Shown in pieces: positions 1 to 6,613 of a stretch of 11,499 bases of DNA. Origin of the DNA: Candidatus Hydrogenedentota bacterium (GTDB lineage Bacteria > Hydrogenedentota > Hydrogenedentia > Hydrogenedentales > GCA-2746185); the NCBI GenBank assembly GCA_030123645.1, contig JASJYE010000044.1, positions 1 through 11,499 on the forward strand, in the 5' to 3' direction. Every line of letters starts with the position of its first letter. Position 1 is the first letter of the stretch. The notes beneath the pieces are model-generated. The model was not told the DNA's origin and ran no database searches. It worked only from the letters and a program-made list of their open reading frames with translations. The position numbers were made by a program, and so were the translations under genes.

Positions 1-47
1 AGACGCAAGCGAAGCGAGGCACGAGCGAAGACGTGTCTGTCCCTTTT
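1..47. repeat. Dispersed repeat copy A (inverted copy at 4091-4143)
   Basis: The first 47 bases match the reverse complement of roughly 4095-4141 with about four mismatches. The shared core reads GCGAGGCACGAGCGAAGACG and is followed by TGTCTGTCCC in this copy. The left end is cut by the window edge. The other copy has palindromic ends (GGGACTGACCC and GGGTCTGTCCC), so this is probably a truncated view of a short palindromic intergenic repeat. It is non-coding. The match was found by reading and is certain; the class of repeat is inferred. Confidence 0.75.
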
Positions 48-112
48 CTTGCCTCTACGAGAAACGGGAAGCGGATGGGGGAAATATGTTACAGTTGGTC
101 GGTTTTTTCGCC

Positions 113-129
113 GATGGGCGTGGCCCATC
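113..129. other. Small perfect hairpin in the leader of the beta-oxidation genes
   Basis: GATGGGC (113-119) and GCCCATC (123-129) form a perfect 7-bp stem with a 3-base loop. A run of six T lies just upstream (103-108), on the wrong side for a plus-strand terminator. Role unknown. It may belong to the same family as the ATGGGC/GCCCAT hairpin at 4005-4020. Confidence 0.45.
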
Positions 130-155
130 TATCCCACTTCGGGGGCGTTCTGTTT

Positions 156-189
156 GCCCGGCAACCGGAGCCGTGCTCCGGTGCCGGGC
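156..189 (+). other. Very strong hairpin upstream of the hydratase/dehydrogenase gene
   Basis: Left arm 156-171 and right arm 175-189 pair over 15 bp with one bulged A and a 3-base CGT loop. The arms are almost all G and C. The hairpin ends 41 bases before the ATG at 231. No T-run follows on either strand, so it is not a canonical intrinsic terminator. It could be an mRNA-stabilising or attenuating leader structure, or a palindromic repeat that happens to lie in the leader. Confidence 0.7.
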
Positions 190-230
190 CTGTCCGATTC
201 GATTTGCACGCGCTGACTAAGGAGACTGAC

Positions 231-2312
231 ATGGCAAAAATTACGGATATGGTAAGCATGGAAACGAAGGACGGCGTCGCCGTCGTCACGGTGGACAACC
301 CTCCGGTAAACGCCTTGAGCGCAGGGGTGCGAACGGGCTTGTATGAGGCGGTGACCCAGGCCGATGCCGACGACTCGGTCAAGGCGATTCTTATCATGTG
401 CGCGGGCAGGACCTATATCGCCGGCGCGGATATTAAGGAATTCGGGCAGGCGCCCCAGGGGACTCCGCTTTCCGATGTGCATACCGCCATCGAGAACGCC
501 TCGAAGCCCGTCGTCTCCAGCATCCACGGCACGGCCTTCGGCGGCGGACTGGAGACGGCCCTGATGTGCCATTTCCGCGTGGCGGTGGCGTCTGCGCAGT
601 TCGGACTGCCTGAAGTGAAACTGGGGATACTCCCCGGCGCGGGCGGCACGCAGCGTCTTCCCCGGGTGGTGGGCGTGCAGAAGGCGCTTGAAATGATGAC
701 CTCCGGCGACCCGGTAGGCGCGGACTTCGCGCTGGAATGCGGACTCATCGACGAAATCGTCGATGACCTCAAGGAGGGCGGGATAGCCTTCGCGAAAAAG
801 GTCGCGGAAGAAGGCCGCCCCCTCGTTAAAGTGAGCGACTCCAACGCGAAACTCGAGGAGGCCAAGAAAGACCCCAACCTTTTTGCCAACTTCCGCAAGA
901 GTATCGCGCGCAAGACCCGGGGTTTCGACGCGCCCGAGGCCATCGTGCAATGCGTGGAAGATGCCGTCAACAAGTCCTTTGAAGAGGGGATGAAGGGCGA
1001 ACGGGAGCGCTTTGCGAAACTGGTCACGGGTGCGAAATCGGCTGCACAACGCTACTATTTCTTCGCCGAACGGCAAGCCAACAAGATCCCCGACATCCCG
1101 AAGGACATCGAACTGATTCCGGTCAAGACGGTGGGCATCATCGGCGCGGGCACCATGGGCGGCGGCATCGCCATGAATTTCGCCACGGTGGGCATCCCCG
1201 TCATCATCACGGAACCCCAACAGGAACCCATCGACCGCGGACTCGGCGTCGTGCGCAAGAATTACGAGCGCAGCGTCAAGAGCGGACGCCTCACCGCGGA
1301 CGATGTCGAAACACGCATGGGGCTCATCACGCCGACGACGACGCTCGAAGACCTCAAAGACTGCGATCTCATTATTGAGGCCGTTTTCGAAAATATGGCT
1401 CTGAAGAGGGAAATATTTGGCAAGCTCGACGCGTTTATGCAAGAGGGTGCTATTCTCGCGAGTAACACATCGGCGCTTAACCTCGACGAGATCGCCTCGG
1501 CCACGAAACGCCCCGAAATGGTCATTGGGCTCCACTTTTTCAGCCCGGCCAACGTCATGAAGCTGCTTGAAGTCATCCGTGGCGAGAAGACCTCGAACGA
1601 GGTCCTCGCCACCTGCATGGCCTTGGCGAAGACCATCGGCAAAGTGGCCGCCGTGTCCGGTGTATGTCCCGGCTTCATCGGCAACCGCATGTTGGCCCAA
1701 CGCGGAGTGCAGGCCCAAAAGATGATCTTCGAAGGCCCCATGCCGTGGGACGTCGATCGCGTCCTCTTCGACTTTGGGTTCCCCATGGGACCCTTTGCCA
1801 TGAACGACTTGGCCGGCCTCGACATCGGCTGGGACGCCTCGAAATCGAAAGGCGAAAGCGTCCGCGACCGCCTGTGTGAGATGGATCGTCGCGGCCAGAA
1901 GACGGGTGCGGGCTACTACAACTACGATCCCAACACCCGCGAAAAGACTCCGGAACCCAAAGTGGAGGCCATTATCAACGAGTTCTCCGAGAAGATGGGC
2001 AAAACCCGCCGCGAGTTCAGCGACGAAGAAATCCTAGAACGCTGTATCTATCCCATGATCAATGAAGGCGCGAAGATTCTCGAAGAAGGCATGAGCTTTC
2101 GCCCCAGCGACATCGACGTGGTCTGGATCAACGGCTACGGCTGGCCTCTCTACCGCGGCGGCCCCATGCACTACGCCGACTCTATCGGCCTCGGCAAAGT
2201 CACCGCGCGTCTGAAGGCGTTTCAGGAGCAGGACGAAGACGATTTCTGGCAACCCGCACCGCTCATCGAGAATCTCGTGGCGGACGGCAAGGGGTTTAAG
2301 GATTTGAAGTAG
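231..2312 (+). CDS. Fused enoyl-CoA hydratase / 3-hydroxyacyl-CoA dehydrogenase (FadB/FadJ/EHHADH-like)
   Basis: A multifunctional fatty-acid beta-oxidation enzyme of 693 residues. It hydrates trans-2-enoyl-CoA and oxidises the (S)-3-hydroxyacyl-CoA with NAD in the cytoplasm. Residues 1-190 are a crotonase domain with the oxyanion-hole segment AGRTYIAGADIKEF (58-71) and the paired acids E108 (GGGLE) and E128 (GLPEVKLGILPGAGGT). They are 20 apart, as in E. coli FadB. Residues 299-480 are a Rossmann domain with GAGTMG (305-310), S414, H435 (GLHFFSPA) and E447, the His-Glu pair being 12 apart as in the family. Two C-terminal dehydrogenase domains follow, the last containing WINGYGWPLYRGGP. The length resembles FadJ and peroxisomal EHHADH. 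The ATG at 231 is chosen because AAGGAG lies six bases upstream (219-224); the reading frame stays open back to 33, but that stretch is repeat and hairpin sequence. The acyl-CoA dehydrogenase gene follows after 91 bases. I cannot tell FadB from FadJ from the sequence, so no symbol is given. Confidence 0.95.
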   Translation: MAKITDMVSMETKDGVAVVTVDNPPVNALSAGVRTGLYEAVTQADADDSVKAILIMCAGRTYIAGADIKEFGQAPQGTPLSDVHTAIENASKPVVSSIHGTAFGGGLETALMCHFRVAVASAQFGLPEVKLGILPGAGGTQRLPRVVGVQKALEMMTSGDPVGADFALECGLIDEIVDDLKEGGIAFAKKVAEEGRPLVKVSDSNAKLEEAKKDPNLFANFRKSIARKTRGFDAPEAIVQCVEDAVNKSFEEGMKGERERFAKLVTGAKSAAQRYYFFAERQANKIPDIPKDIELIPVKTVGIIGAGTMGGGIAMNFATVGIPVIITEPQQEPIDRGLGVVRKNYERSVKSGRLTADDVETRMGLITPTTTLEDLKDCDLIIEAVFENMALKREIFGKLDAFMQEGAILASNTSALNLDEIASATKRPEMVIGLHFFSPANVMKLLEVIRGEKTSNEVLATCMALAKTIGKVAAVSGVCPGFIGNRMLAQRGVQAQKMIFEGPMPWDVDRVLFDFGFPMGPFAMNDLAGLDIGWDASKSKGESVRDRLCEMDRRGQKTGAGYYNYDPNTREKTPEPKVEAIINEFSEKMGKTRREFSDEEILERCIYPMINEGAKILEEGMSFRPSDIDVVWINGYGWPLYRGGPMHYADSIGLGKVTARLKAFQEQDEDDFWQPAPLIENLVADGKGFKDLK

Positions 2313-2403
2313 CAGGTACTCAGTTATTGCGATAAAGTAGAAGACAAAGCTCGGGAGACGACCCGTATGAGGCGGGCGGCTATCCGGCAGAAAGGGAGAC
2401 GTC

Positions 2404-3636
2404 ATGCCAGACAACAACTCGCTGTTCGCTTTAGACCTGTCTGACAAATTCAAGCCAACGCTTGAGCAGGTCAAGAAATTCATCGCCGACAAGATCGAAC
2501 CGGTTCAGGAGGAGTATTACGACACGCCCAATCAAGAGGACCGCTGGGCGCTGAGCGACCGGCAGACGGAACTCCTGGAGGGCCTCAAGGGCGAGGCGAA
2601 GGCGGCGGGGTTGTGGAACTTTTTCCTGCCGGATTGGAACGGGGAAGGCGTGACCAATCTGGATTTCGCCTATCTCGCGGCCGAGATGGGCAGATACCCC
2701 TTGGCGCCGGAAGTCTTCAACTGTGCCGCGCCCGACACCGGCAACATGGAAGTGCTCCACAAGTTTGGCTCTGACGCGCAGAAGGAGGAGTGGCTCAAGC
2801 CGCTATTGAACGGCGAGATCCGCTCGTGTTTCGGCATGACCGAGCCCGGGCTCGCCTCCTCCGACGCCAAGAACATCGCCACGCGGGCGATACTCGAGGG
2901 CGACGAATGGGTCATCAACGGCGAGAAATTCTACATCTCCGGCGCGGGCAGTAAGCGCTGCAAGGTCATGATCTGCATGGTGCAAACCGACCCGGATGCG
3001 CCGCGCGCACAGAAGCAGTCGCAAATCCTCGTCCCCATGGACACGCCGGGCGTTAATATTCTTGGCCCGATGCACGTATTCGGCCACGACGGCGCGCCCC
3101 ACGGACACATGCACATCAAGCTGGAGGATGTCCGCGTGCCCGAAGCCAACATCATTCTGGGGCCGGGCCGCGGATTCGAAATTTCCCAAGGCCGCCTCGG
3201 GCCGGGCCGCATCCACCACTGCATGCGTTCGGTCGGCATGGCGGAAAAGGCGCTGGAGCTTATGTGCAGACGCGGCCTTTCCCGCGAGGCCTTCGGGAAA
3301 CCCATCGTCAAGCTGGGCGGCAACTACGACGTCATCGCGCGCTCACGCATCGAGATCGACGGCGCCCGGCTCATGGTGTTTCAGGCCGCCCGCGCCATGG
3401 ATGTCATGGGCACCAGCCAGGCCCGCATCTTTATATCGGGAATCAAAGCCTTGGTGCCCGAGATGACCTGCAACATTATCGACCGCGCGATCCAGATGCA
3501 CGGCGCCACCGGCGTATCGCAGTGGACCCCCTTGGCGGCCATGTACACCGGCGCGCGCACGCTCCGTCTTGCCGACGGCCCGGACGAAGTGCACCGCATG
3601 GTCGTGGCCCGCTCCGAGCTGATGAAGTATCAATAG
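2404..3636 (+). CDS. Acyl-CoA dehydrogenase, ACAD10/11-like
   Basis: A flavoprotein of 410 residues that would introduce the trans-2 double bond into an acyl-CoA, supplying the substrate of the upstream hydratase/dehydrogenase. Seen in order: the N-terminal helical domain (about 15-135), the family signature around GMTEPGLASSDAKN (144-157) lining the flavin and substrate site, the middle beta domain (about 145-255), and the C-terminal helical domain with QGRLGPGRIHHCMR (262-275), REAFGKPI (294-301) and QMHGATGVS (364-372). The segment ADGPDEVHR (390-398) lies where medium-chain enzymes have YEGTSQ with the catalytic Glu, which puts D391 at the base position. This DGPDEVH signature is what I recall from ACAD10/11-type enzymes, so long, branched or hydroxylated acyl groups are possible substrates (inference). 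An SD (AAGGGAG, 2392-2398) lies five bases before the ATG. Electron-transfer flavoprotein genes are not in the window. Confidence 0.93.
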   Translation: MPDNNSLFALDLSDKFKPTLEQVKKFIADKIEPVQEEYYDTPNQEDRWALSDRQTELLEGLKGEAKAAGLWNFFLPDWNGEGVTNLDFAYLAAEMGRYPLAPEVFNCAAPDTGNMEVLHKFGSDAQKEEWLKPLLNGEIRSCFGMTEPGLASSDAKNIATRAILEGDEWVINGEKFYISGAGSKRCKVMICMVQTDPDAPRAQKQSQILVPMDTPGVNILGPMHVFGHDGAPHGHMHIKLEDVRVPEANIILGPGRGFEISQGRLGPGRIHHCMRSVGMAEKALELMCRRGLSREAFGKPIVKLGGNYDVIARSRIEIDGARLMVFQAARAMDVMGTSQARIFISGIKALVPEMTCNIIDRAIQMHGATGVSQWTPLAAMYTGARTLRLADGPDEVHRMVVARSELMKYQ

Positions 3637-3684
3637 CATCACGAGATCTTGTCGTCGAAAACTCAATTCGGATATGAACGCGAG

Positions 3685-3744
3685 GGTGAGGCTCCAGTCG
3701 AGCCGCGATGTTACGCGAATACCACGCTCATCAGGAGCCTCGCC
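3685..3744. repeat. Inverted repeat GGTGAGGCTCC...GGAGCCTCGCC
   Basis: Arms 3685-3695 and 3734-3744 are 11 bases each and complementary with one G-T wobble, separated by 38 bases. The left-arm motif GGGTGAGGCTC recurs at about 4427-4436, where it runs into the stop codon of the SYLF gene, and both copies are followed within a few bases by AGCCGCG. I take it as a short dispersed repeat rather than a terminator, since no T-run follows. Confidence 0.55.
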
Positions 3745-3811
3745 AAAGATCAAAAACGTCAGCCCAACACGACAACGCTAGATTTTACTAAAGTCGCTGA
3801 GCAAAACGGGG

Positions 3812-3833
3812 ACTTTTGAGCTTTTCCAAAAGT
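3812..3833. repeat. Hairpin ACTTTTG / CAAAAGT
   Basis: A perfect 7-bp stem (3812-3818 with 3827-3833) and an 8-base loop. It is embedded in GGGGAC...AGTCC, part of the GGGAC-rich repeat cluster. It lies about 180 bases after the acyl-CoA dehydrogenase stop and lacks a clear trailing T-run, so a terminator role is doubtful. Confidence 0.4.
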
Positions 3834-3853
3834 AGTCCTCGCGAGCCTGCGAG

Positions 3854-3868
3854 CAGGGACTGTCCCTG
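3854..3868. repeat. Perfect palindrome CAGGGACTGTCCCTG
   Basis: A 15-base odd palindrome centred on 3861. It shares GGGAC...GTCCC ends with the element at 4091-4143 and the repeat at the window start. Sequences of this form resemble REP-type palindromes moved by RAYT (TnpA-REP) transposases, but no such enzyme is encoded here, so the link is only a suggestion. Confidence 0.55.
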
Positions 3869-4004
3869 TTTTGCGGCCTCAATGCGACGCAGGAAAAGGG
3901 ACTTTCTCTCGTTTCTCTCAAGTAATGTACTGTCGCGGAATACCTTAGGCGGGAAATCGCTAATGGGCGTCGAGCGATGCGGGTTAGGTGAATTGTGAAG
4001 CTGC

Positions 4005-4020
4005 ATGGGCTGAAGCCCAT
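4005..4020. repeat. Short hairpin repeat ATGGGC-TGAA-GCCCAT
   Basis: A perfect 6-bp stem with a TGAA loop, within GAAGCTGCATGGGCTGAAGC and followed by CCATCCTACA. I recognise the GTAGGATGGGCTTCAGCCCAT form as a short intergenic repeat seen in various environmental bacterial genomes, where it is often mis-called as coding for GWASAHA-like peptides. The family assignment is from memory. Confidence 0.5.
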
Positions 4021-4043
4021 CCTACATTTACCCCCTCATCGTC

Positions 4044-4063
4044 ATCCCCGCGGAGGTGGGGAT
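4044..4063. repeat. Short hairpin repeat ATCCCCGC-GGAG-GTGGGGAT
   Basis: An 8-bp stem with one G-T pair and a 4-base loop, preceded by CGTC. It resembles the CGTCATTCCCGCG...GGGAAT class of short palindromic intergenic repeats. It sits directly between the 4005-4020 hairpin and the 4091-4143 element, making a mosaic of repeats. Confidence 0.5.
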
Positions 4064-4090
4064 CTCTTGAAACGGGGACGATTCCTGGGC

Positions 4091-4143
4091 AGAAAGGGAC
4101 AGACCCGTCTTCGCTCGTGCCTCGCTCCGCTTGGGTCAGTCCC
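4091..4143. repeat. Dispersed palindromic repeat copy B (inverted relative to 1-47)
   Basis: The element is bounded by GGGACAGACCC (4097-4107) and GGGTCAGTCCC (4133-4143), which are inverted repeats of each other at 10 of 11 positions. They enclose about 25 bases, including CGAGCGAAGACG and GCGAGGCACGAG read on the minus strand. The same sequence occurs in opposite orientation at 1-47. Two copies within 4.1 kb indicate a repeat dispersed in this genome. Confidence 0.75.
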
Positions 4144-4182
4144 GAGCTTCTGGCGGCGGTGGTCAGGAAGGTCATGGCCATC

Positions 4183-4202
4183 GCCTGCGCACCTGCGCAG
4201 GC
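4183..4202. other. Perfect GC hairpin GCCTGCGC-ACCT-GCGCAGGC
   Basis: An 8-bp perfect stem with a 4-base loop. On the minus strand it lies in an open frame whose start (from 4229) reads like a secretion signal, but there is no SD and the frame runs straight into repeats. I therefore treat it as a structural element of unknown role, or at most debris of a gene. Confidence 0.35.
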
Positions 4203-4434
4203 CAGCACGAGCATGAGGCAAAACGGCATTGTTCAAGTGATGCGGGAAGATCCCATGATGTTTAGTACTCCCTTGTTTTACGCAAATACAGCCCAGCGCA
4301 ACATAGCAGGCTAGTTTATCGCGAATTTAGGAACCCGTCAAGCCCCTTGTCTCGTTATCAGGCGGGACTAAAACGAATAGGGGAGCAGACCGAGAGCGCT
4401 GCACAGCTTCGGCTAGGACTAAGAAGGGTGAGGC

Positions 4435-5001
4435 TCAGCCGCGGTTGAGCTTTTTGTTCTTCCAGTATTTCGTGCCGGCGATGTCGGCCTGGAGCATGAG
4501 GCCGGTGCCGGTCAATTGGTAGACGGCCAGGCCGTTCCGGAAACTCGCCTCGGCGTTGGCGCCCTTTTTCCAGAAGACGGCGTTGGCGTTCGCATCGGCT
4601 TCCCAACCCTTCTCGACGAAGTTGTTGAAAGTCCGTTCGTCCTCGAAGAGAAACACGACCTGGTACTTTTGGCCTCCGAGGCCGATGTTGAGACCGGCGG
4701 TCCCCATATTCATGTAGGTGCGAGTTCCCGACTTTTTCGCGACCGCGACACCCTTGCCGCCGCCAGCGGAGATCATTAGCGAGATTTTGATGTTGTCGAA
4801 TACGGCATAGCCGTAGGCCTTGTTGTAGAGCTTTTTCGAGTGCGGGCTGTCGTCGAACAGGCGGTCCAGCGTTTTCTTGGCGATGGTGTTGATTTTGCTG
4901 CGCTTTTCGTCGGCTTTGCTCTGTGCGGCGGCCTGACTCGCGACGCCGAAGACGAGCGTGCCGATTACCAAGGCTGATACTAGGGACATCGCAGATTTCA
5001 T
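4435..5001 (-). CDS. Secreted SYLF-domain (Ysc84-like) lipid-binding protein
   Basis: A protein of 188 residues. The N-terminus has a basic start, a hydrophobic stretch (about 5-20) and AQAAAQS-type residues near 20-27, fitting a Sec signal peptide. The rest is the SYLF/Ysc84 domain. Visible marks are KLYNKAYGYAVFDNIKISLM (57-76), the glycine-rich GGGKGVAVAKKSGTRTYMN, GTAGLNIGLGGQKYQVVFLF with the typical phenylalanine-rich strand, and ADANANAVFWKKGANAEASF followed by a conserved-looking YQLTGTGLMLQADIAGTKYW end. SYLF domains bind phosphoinositides and other lipids in eukaryotes. In bacteria the secreted versions have no firm role, with envelope lipid binding the usual guess. A strong SD (AAGGGGGAAG on the minus strand) precedes the ATG. 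The stop codon overlaps a GGGTGAGGCTC repeat motif. The gene lies 129 bases behind the other secreted-protein gene, in the same direction. Confidence 0.9.
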   Translation of the reverse strand: MKSAMSLVSALVIGTLVFGVASQAAAQSKADEKRSKINTIAKKTLDRLFDDSPHSKKLYNKAYGYAVFDNIKISLMISAGGGKGVAVAKKSGTRTYMNMGTAGLNIGLGGQKYQVVFLFEDERTFNNFVEKGWEADANANAVFWKKGANAEASFRNGLAVYQLTGTGLMLQADIAGTKYWKNKKLNRG

Positions 5002-5014
5002 AGCTTCCCCCTTT

Positions 5015-5040
5015 GCGCACGCGGACGAGCACCCGTGCGC
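5015..5040 (-). other. 5'-leader hairpin of the SYLF gene
   Basis: GCGCACG (5015-5021) and CGTGCGC (5034-5040) form a 7-bp GC-rich stem with a 12-base loop. It lies immediately upstream of the minus-strand SD of the SYLF gene. A possible -10 (TACAAT or TATTAT on the minus strand, about 5070-5085) lies further upstream without a convincing -35. The hairpin could tune translation; this is inference. Confidence 0.4.
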
Positions 5041-5130
5041 GTTGTTCCAATTCCTCCCGACAATGTAATTGTAGCATAATACCCCCTCTCATGCCGGCAT
5101 CGTCACATTTCAGGCCGACGCGATTTGGCA

Positions 5131-6321
5131 TTACTGCGCCGGCGCGCCCAGTTGTTTGCTCAGATACATGTCGAGGGCTTGACCGGGTTTGCAGTTGAGT
5201 TCTCTGGCGAGGGTTTTCTCGGCGTAGGTTTTGCCTTCGCCCTGGGCGTTGCGGCAGATCCAGGCCAGGGTATCGATGGCTTTCGTATCGTTGCCTTGGG
5301 AGAGCGACTCTTCGAGTAAGGTGCGGGCGTCTGGATCACCGAGTGTGACGAGGGCGCGTTGGGTGTATGAGATCAAAGACGGGTGTGCGATGTTTTCATT
5401 GTAAACTTCGAGGGACAATTTGAGTGTATCGACCGCTTCCCGGGCGTCGATGCGGGCCAGGGCGTTGGCGAAGTATTGTCCATCGAAGGCGTAGAAGGAG
5501 TAGTGGAATTTGGGCAGATCCCTCGGGTTTGGTACGCCGCCCACCAGGCGGGATATCAACATGGCTATAAATTCGTCGCGGGTACCGAGGAGTTCACGGA
5601 CCACGTCGCCTTCCGGACCGGCAGTATCGGCCCAGCGATCGTAGATGGGCGCGATGACGATGATCGCATGGCTGGGCGGGTGAAATGCGCGGCCCGGTTT
5701 GGCTTCGTCCATGATGACGTCCTTCAGCATGGGAACGACGATTCCCAATGCTTCCGCGGTCTGGCTTGCGTCAGTCAGGGGACCCATGGACAGCGGTTTG
5801 GCCAATGCGTCGAAGGTGTGTGGATAGACGGGATACATTCGTTCCCGCGCGTCACCGGACAAGGCTTCGATGGCGTCACGCACCTTGATGATTTCGTCGA
5901 CGCTTAGGTCGCGGTTGAAGAAGCCGTAGGCGTAGACGAGGGGCTCCCATCGGAGATCGCGGTTGATGTCCTCTATCGTAAACAGGCTTTCGAGAGCGTC
6001 GTCGACGGCTTCGATGGTTTCGGGTTGAAGCGTTTCGTAGATGCCTCGGTCGCAGGAGAGGAGCAGCGCGGTCTGAAAAACGCCCTGGATAGAGCGGAGG
6101 CCCTTTTCGTCTTCAACTCCAAGGGCTTCAAGGGTCGCGGCTATCTTGACGATGAGCCGATCGCGTTTTTCGGGGTCGAGGCGAGCCACGATCCCCATCT
6201 CACGCACCTTGCGTTCTACCACCTCCAGGCCGGCTGGACTCTCTTGTCCATTAGCCACGAGGCAGAAACAAATCAGCCCTGCGCACAAAATCAGCCTCAT
6301 CGGACTTCGAATGGCATCCAC
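5131..6321 (-). CDS. Predicted secreted protein of unknown family, about 396 residues
   Basis: I do not recognise this protein. The start is placed at a GTG (6319-6321) because AGGAGA lies six bases upstream (6328-6333 on the minus strand). An ATG at 6300 gives the same protein less seven residues. The frame is open to 6504, but that extension is low-quality sequence. Residues 8-25 (MRLILCAGLICFCLVANG) form a signal peptide with likely cleavage before QES; no proper lipobox is seen. The mature part looks wholly soluble, acidic and mainly alpha-helical. It contains segments such as ETIEAVDDALESLFTIEDIN, then HYSFYAFDGQYFANALARID, and a C-terminal half with helical-repeat feel (DTLKLSLEVYNE..., TQRALVTLGDPDARTLLEES) that may be HEAT/ARM-like. 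No catalytic motif is visible. It is followed by the SYLF gene and divergent from the selenoprotein gene. Confidence 0.8.
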   Translation of the reverse strand: MDAIRSPMRLILCAGLICFCLVANGQESPAGLEVVERKVREMGIVARLDPEKRDRLIVKIAATLEALGVEDEKGLRSIQGVFQTALLLSCDRGIYETLQPETIEAVDDALESLFTIEDINRDLRWEPLVYAYGFFNRDLSVDEIIKVRDAIEALSGDARERMYPVYPHTFDALAKPLSMGPLTDASQTAEALGIVVPMLKDVIMDEAKPGRAFHPPSHAIIVIAPIYDRWADTAGPEGDVVRELLGTRDEFIAMLISRLVGGVPNPRDLPKFHYSFYAFDGQYFANALARIDAREAVDTLKLSLEVYNENIAHPSLISYTQRALVTLGDPDARTLLEESLSQGNDTKAIDTLAWICRNAQGEGKTYAEKTLARELNCKPGQALDMYLSKQLGAPAQ

Positions 6322-6613
6322 CTTGAATCTCCTCATCGTTATCACGACCATTTCTATTGCAATTCCCGTCGAAACGGATATTATGTCACGACTCCCGACC
6401 TCACTACAGGCCAATTGCGAATGTAGAGTTTGTCCTGTGCCTAGATGAGAGGAATCGCTCTGAGCACGCACAGAATTTCGCTTATGCTCCTGTTTGAAAA
6501 CCACATGTAACCGGATTCGTTGAGTAGTCCACTACCCAGTTGATGCAAGGGAAGAAACGAACTAGACTGACTGGCGGCGGATGACTCCTGGGATAGCTGG
6601 AAGGAGCGGAAGG
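6322..6613. other. Divergent intergenic region between the secreted protein and the selenoprotein
   Basis: 292 bases that must hold the promoters of both flanking genes. I see an AT-rich patch on the minus strand (CATAATAT, about 6375-6382) that could be a -10 for the secreted protein, without a good -35. A small GTAGT-CC-ACTAC palindrome lies at 6524-6535. Nothing else stands out. Confidence 0.4.

Larger units (their letters stand above)
3637..4434. other. Gene-free, repeat-rich spacer of about 800 bases
   Basis: Between the acyl-CoA dehydrogenase gene and the convergent SYLF gene I see no convincing protein gene on either strand. The short open frames here are low-complexity and translate repeats. 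The stretch holds at least six palindromic elements, annotated separately: 3685-3744, 3812-3833, 3854-3868, 4005-4020, 4044-4063 and 4091-4143, plus a perfect 8-bp hairpin at 4183-4202. The pentamer GGGAC or its complement recurs many times. Such spacers collect dispersed palindromic repeats in several environmental phyla. No transposase is present. Confidence 0.7.

Noticed and set aside
33..230. N-terminal extension of the hydratase/dehydrogenase frame
   Set aside because: The frame is open, but the stretch is a repeat copy plus two hairpins, and the encoded residues are unlike any crotonase start. The ATG at 231 has a well-spaced AAGGAG and begins the domain at the normal place.
129..1718. 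529-codon open frame on the minus strand
   Set aside because: It lies antisense to the hydratase/dehydrogenase, has His/Arg/Asp-rich composition typical of shadow frames in GC-rich genes, and shows no recognisable domain.
3685..4143. CRISPR array
   Set aside because: The repeats are different from each other, irregularly spaced and individually palindromic; there is no regular repeat-spacer pattern and no cas gene.
4130..4229. Minus-strand open frame beginning like a signal peptide (MPFCLMLVLACAGAQAMA)
   Set aside because: There is no SD, and the frame runs directly into two dispersed repeats whose translation makes up the rest. At most it is debris of a gene start.
3988..4314. Plus-strand open frames of about 70-108 codons in the repeat spacer
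   Set aside because: They translate palindromic repeats, have no SD and no domain-like content.
6322..6504. Upstream extension of the secreted-protein frame to an ATG at 6504
   Set aside because: It would put about 60 polar, low-quality residues before a clear signal peptide. The GTG at 6321 has AGGAGA at ideal spacing.
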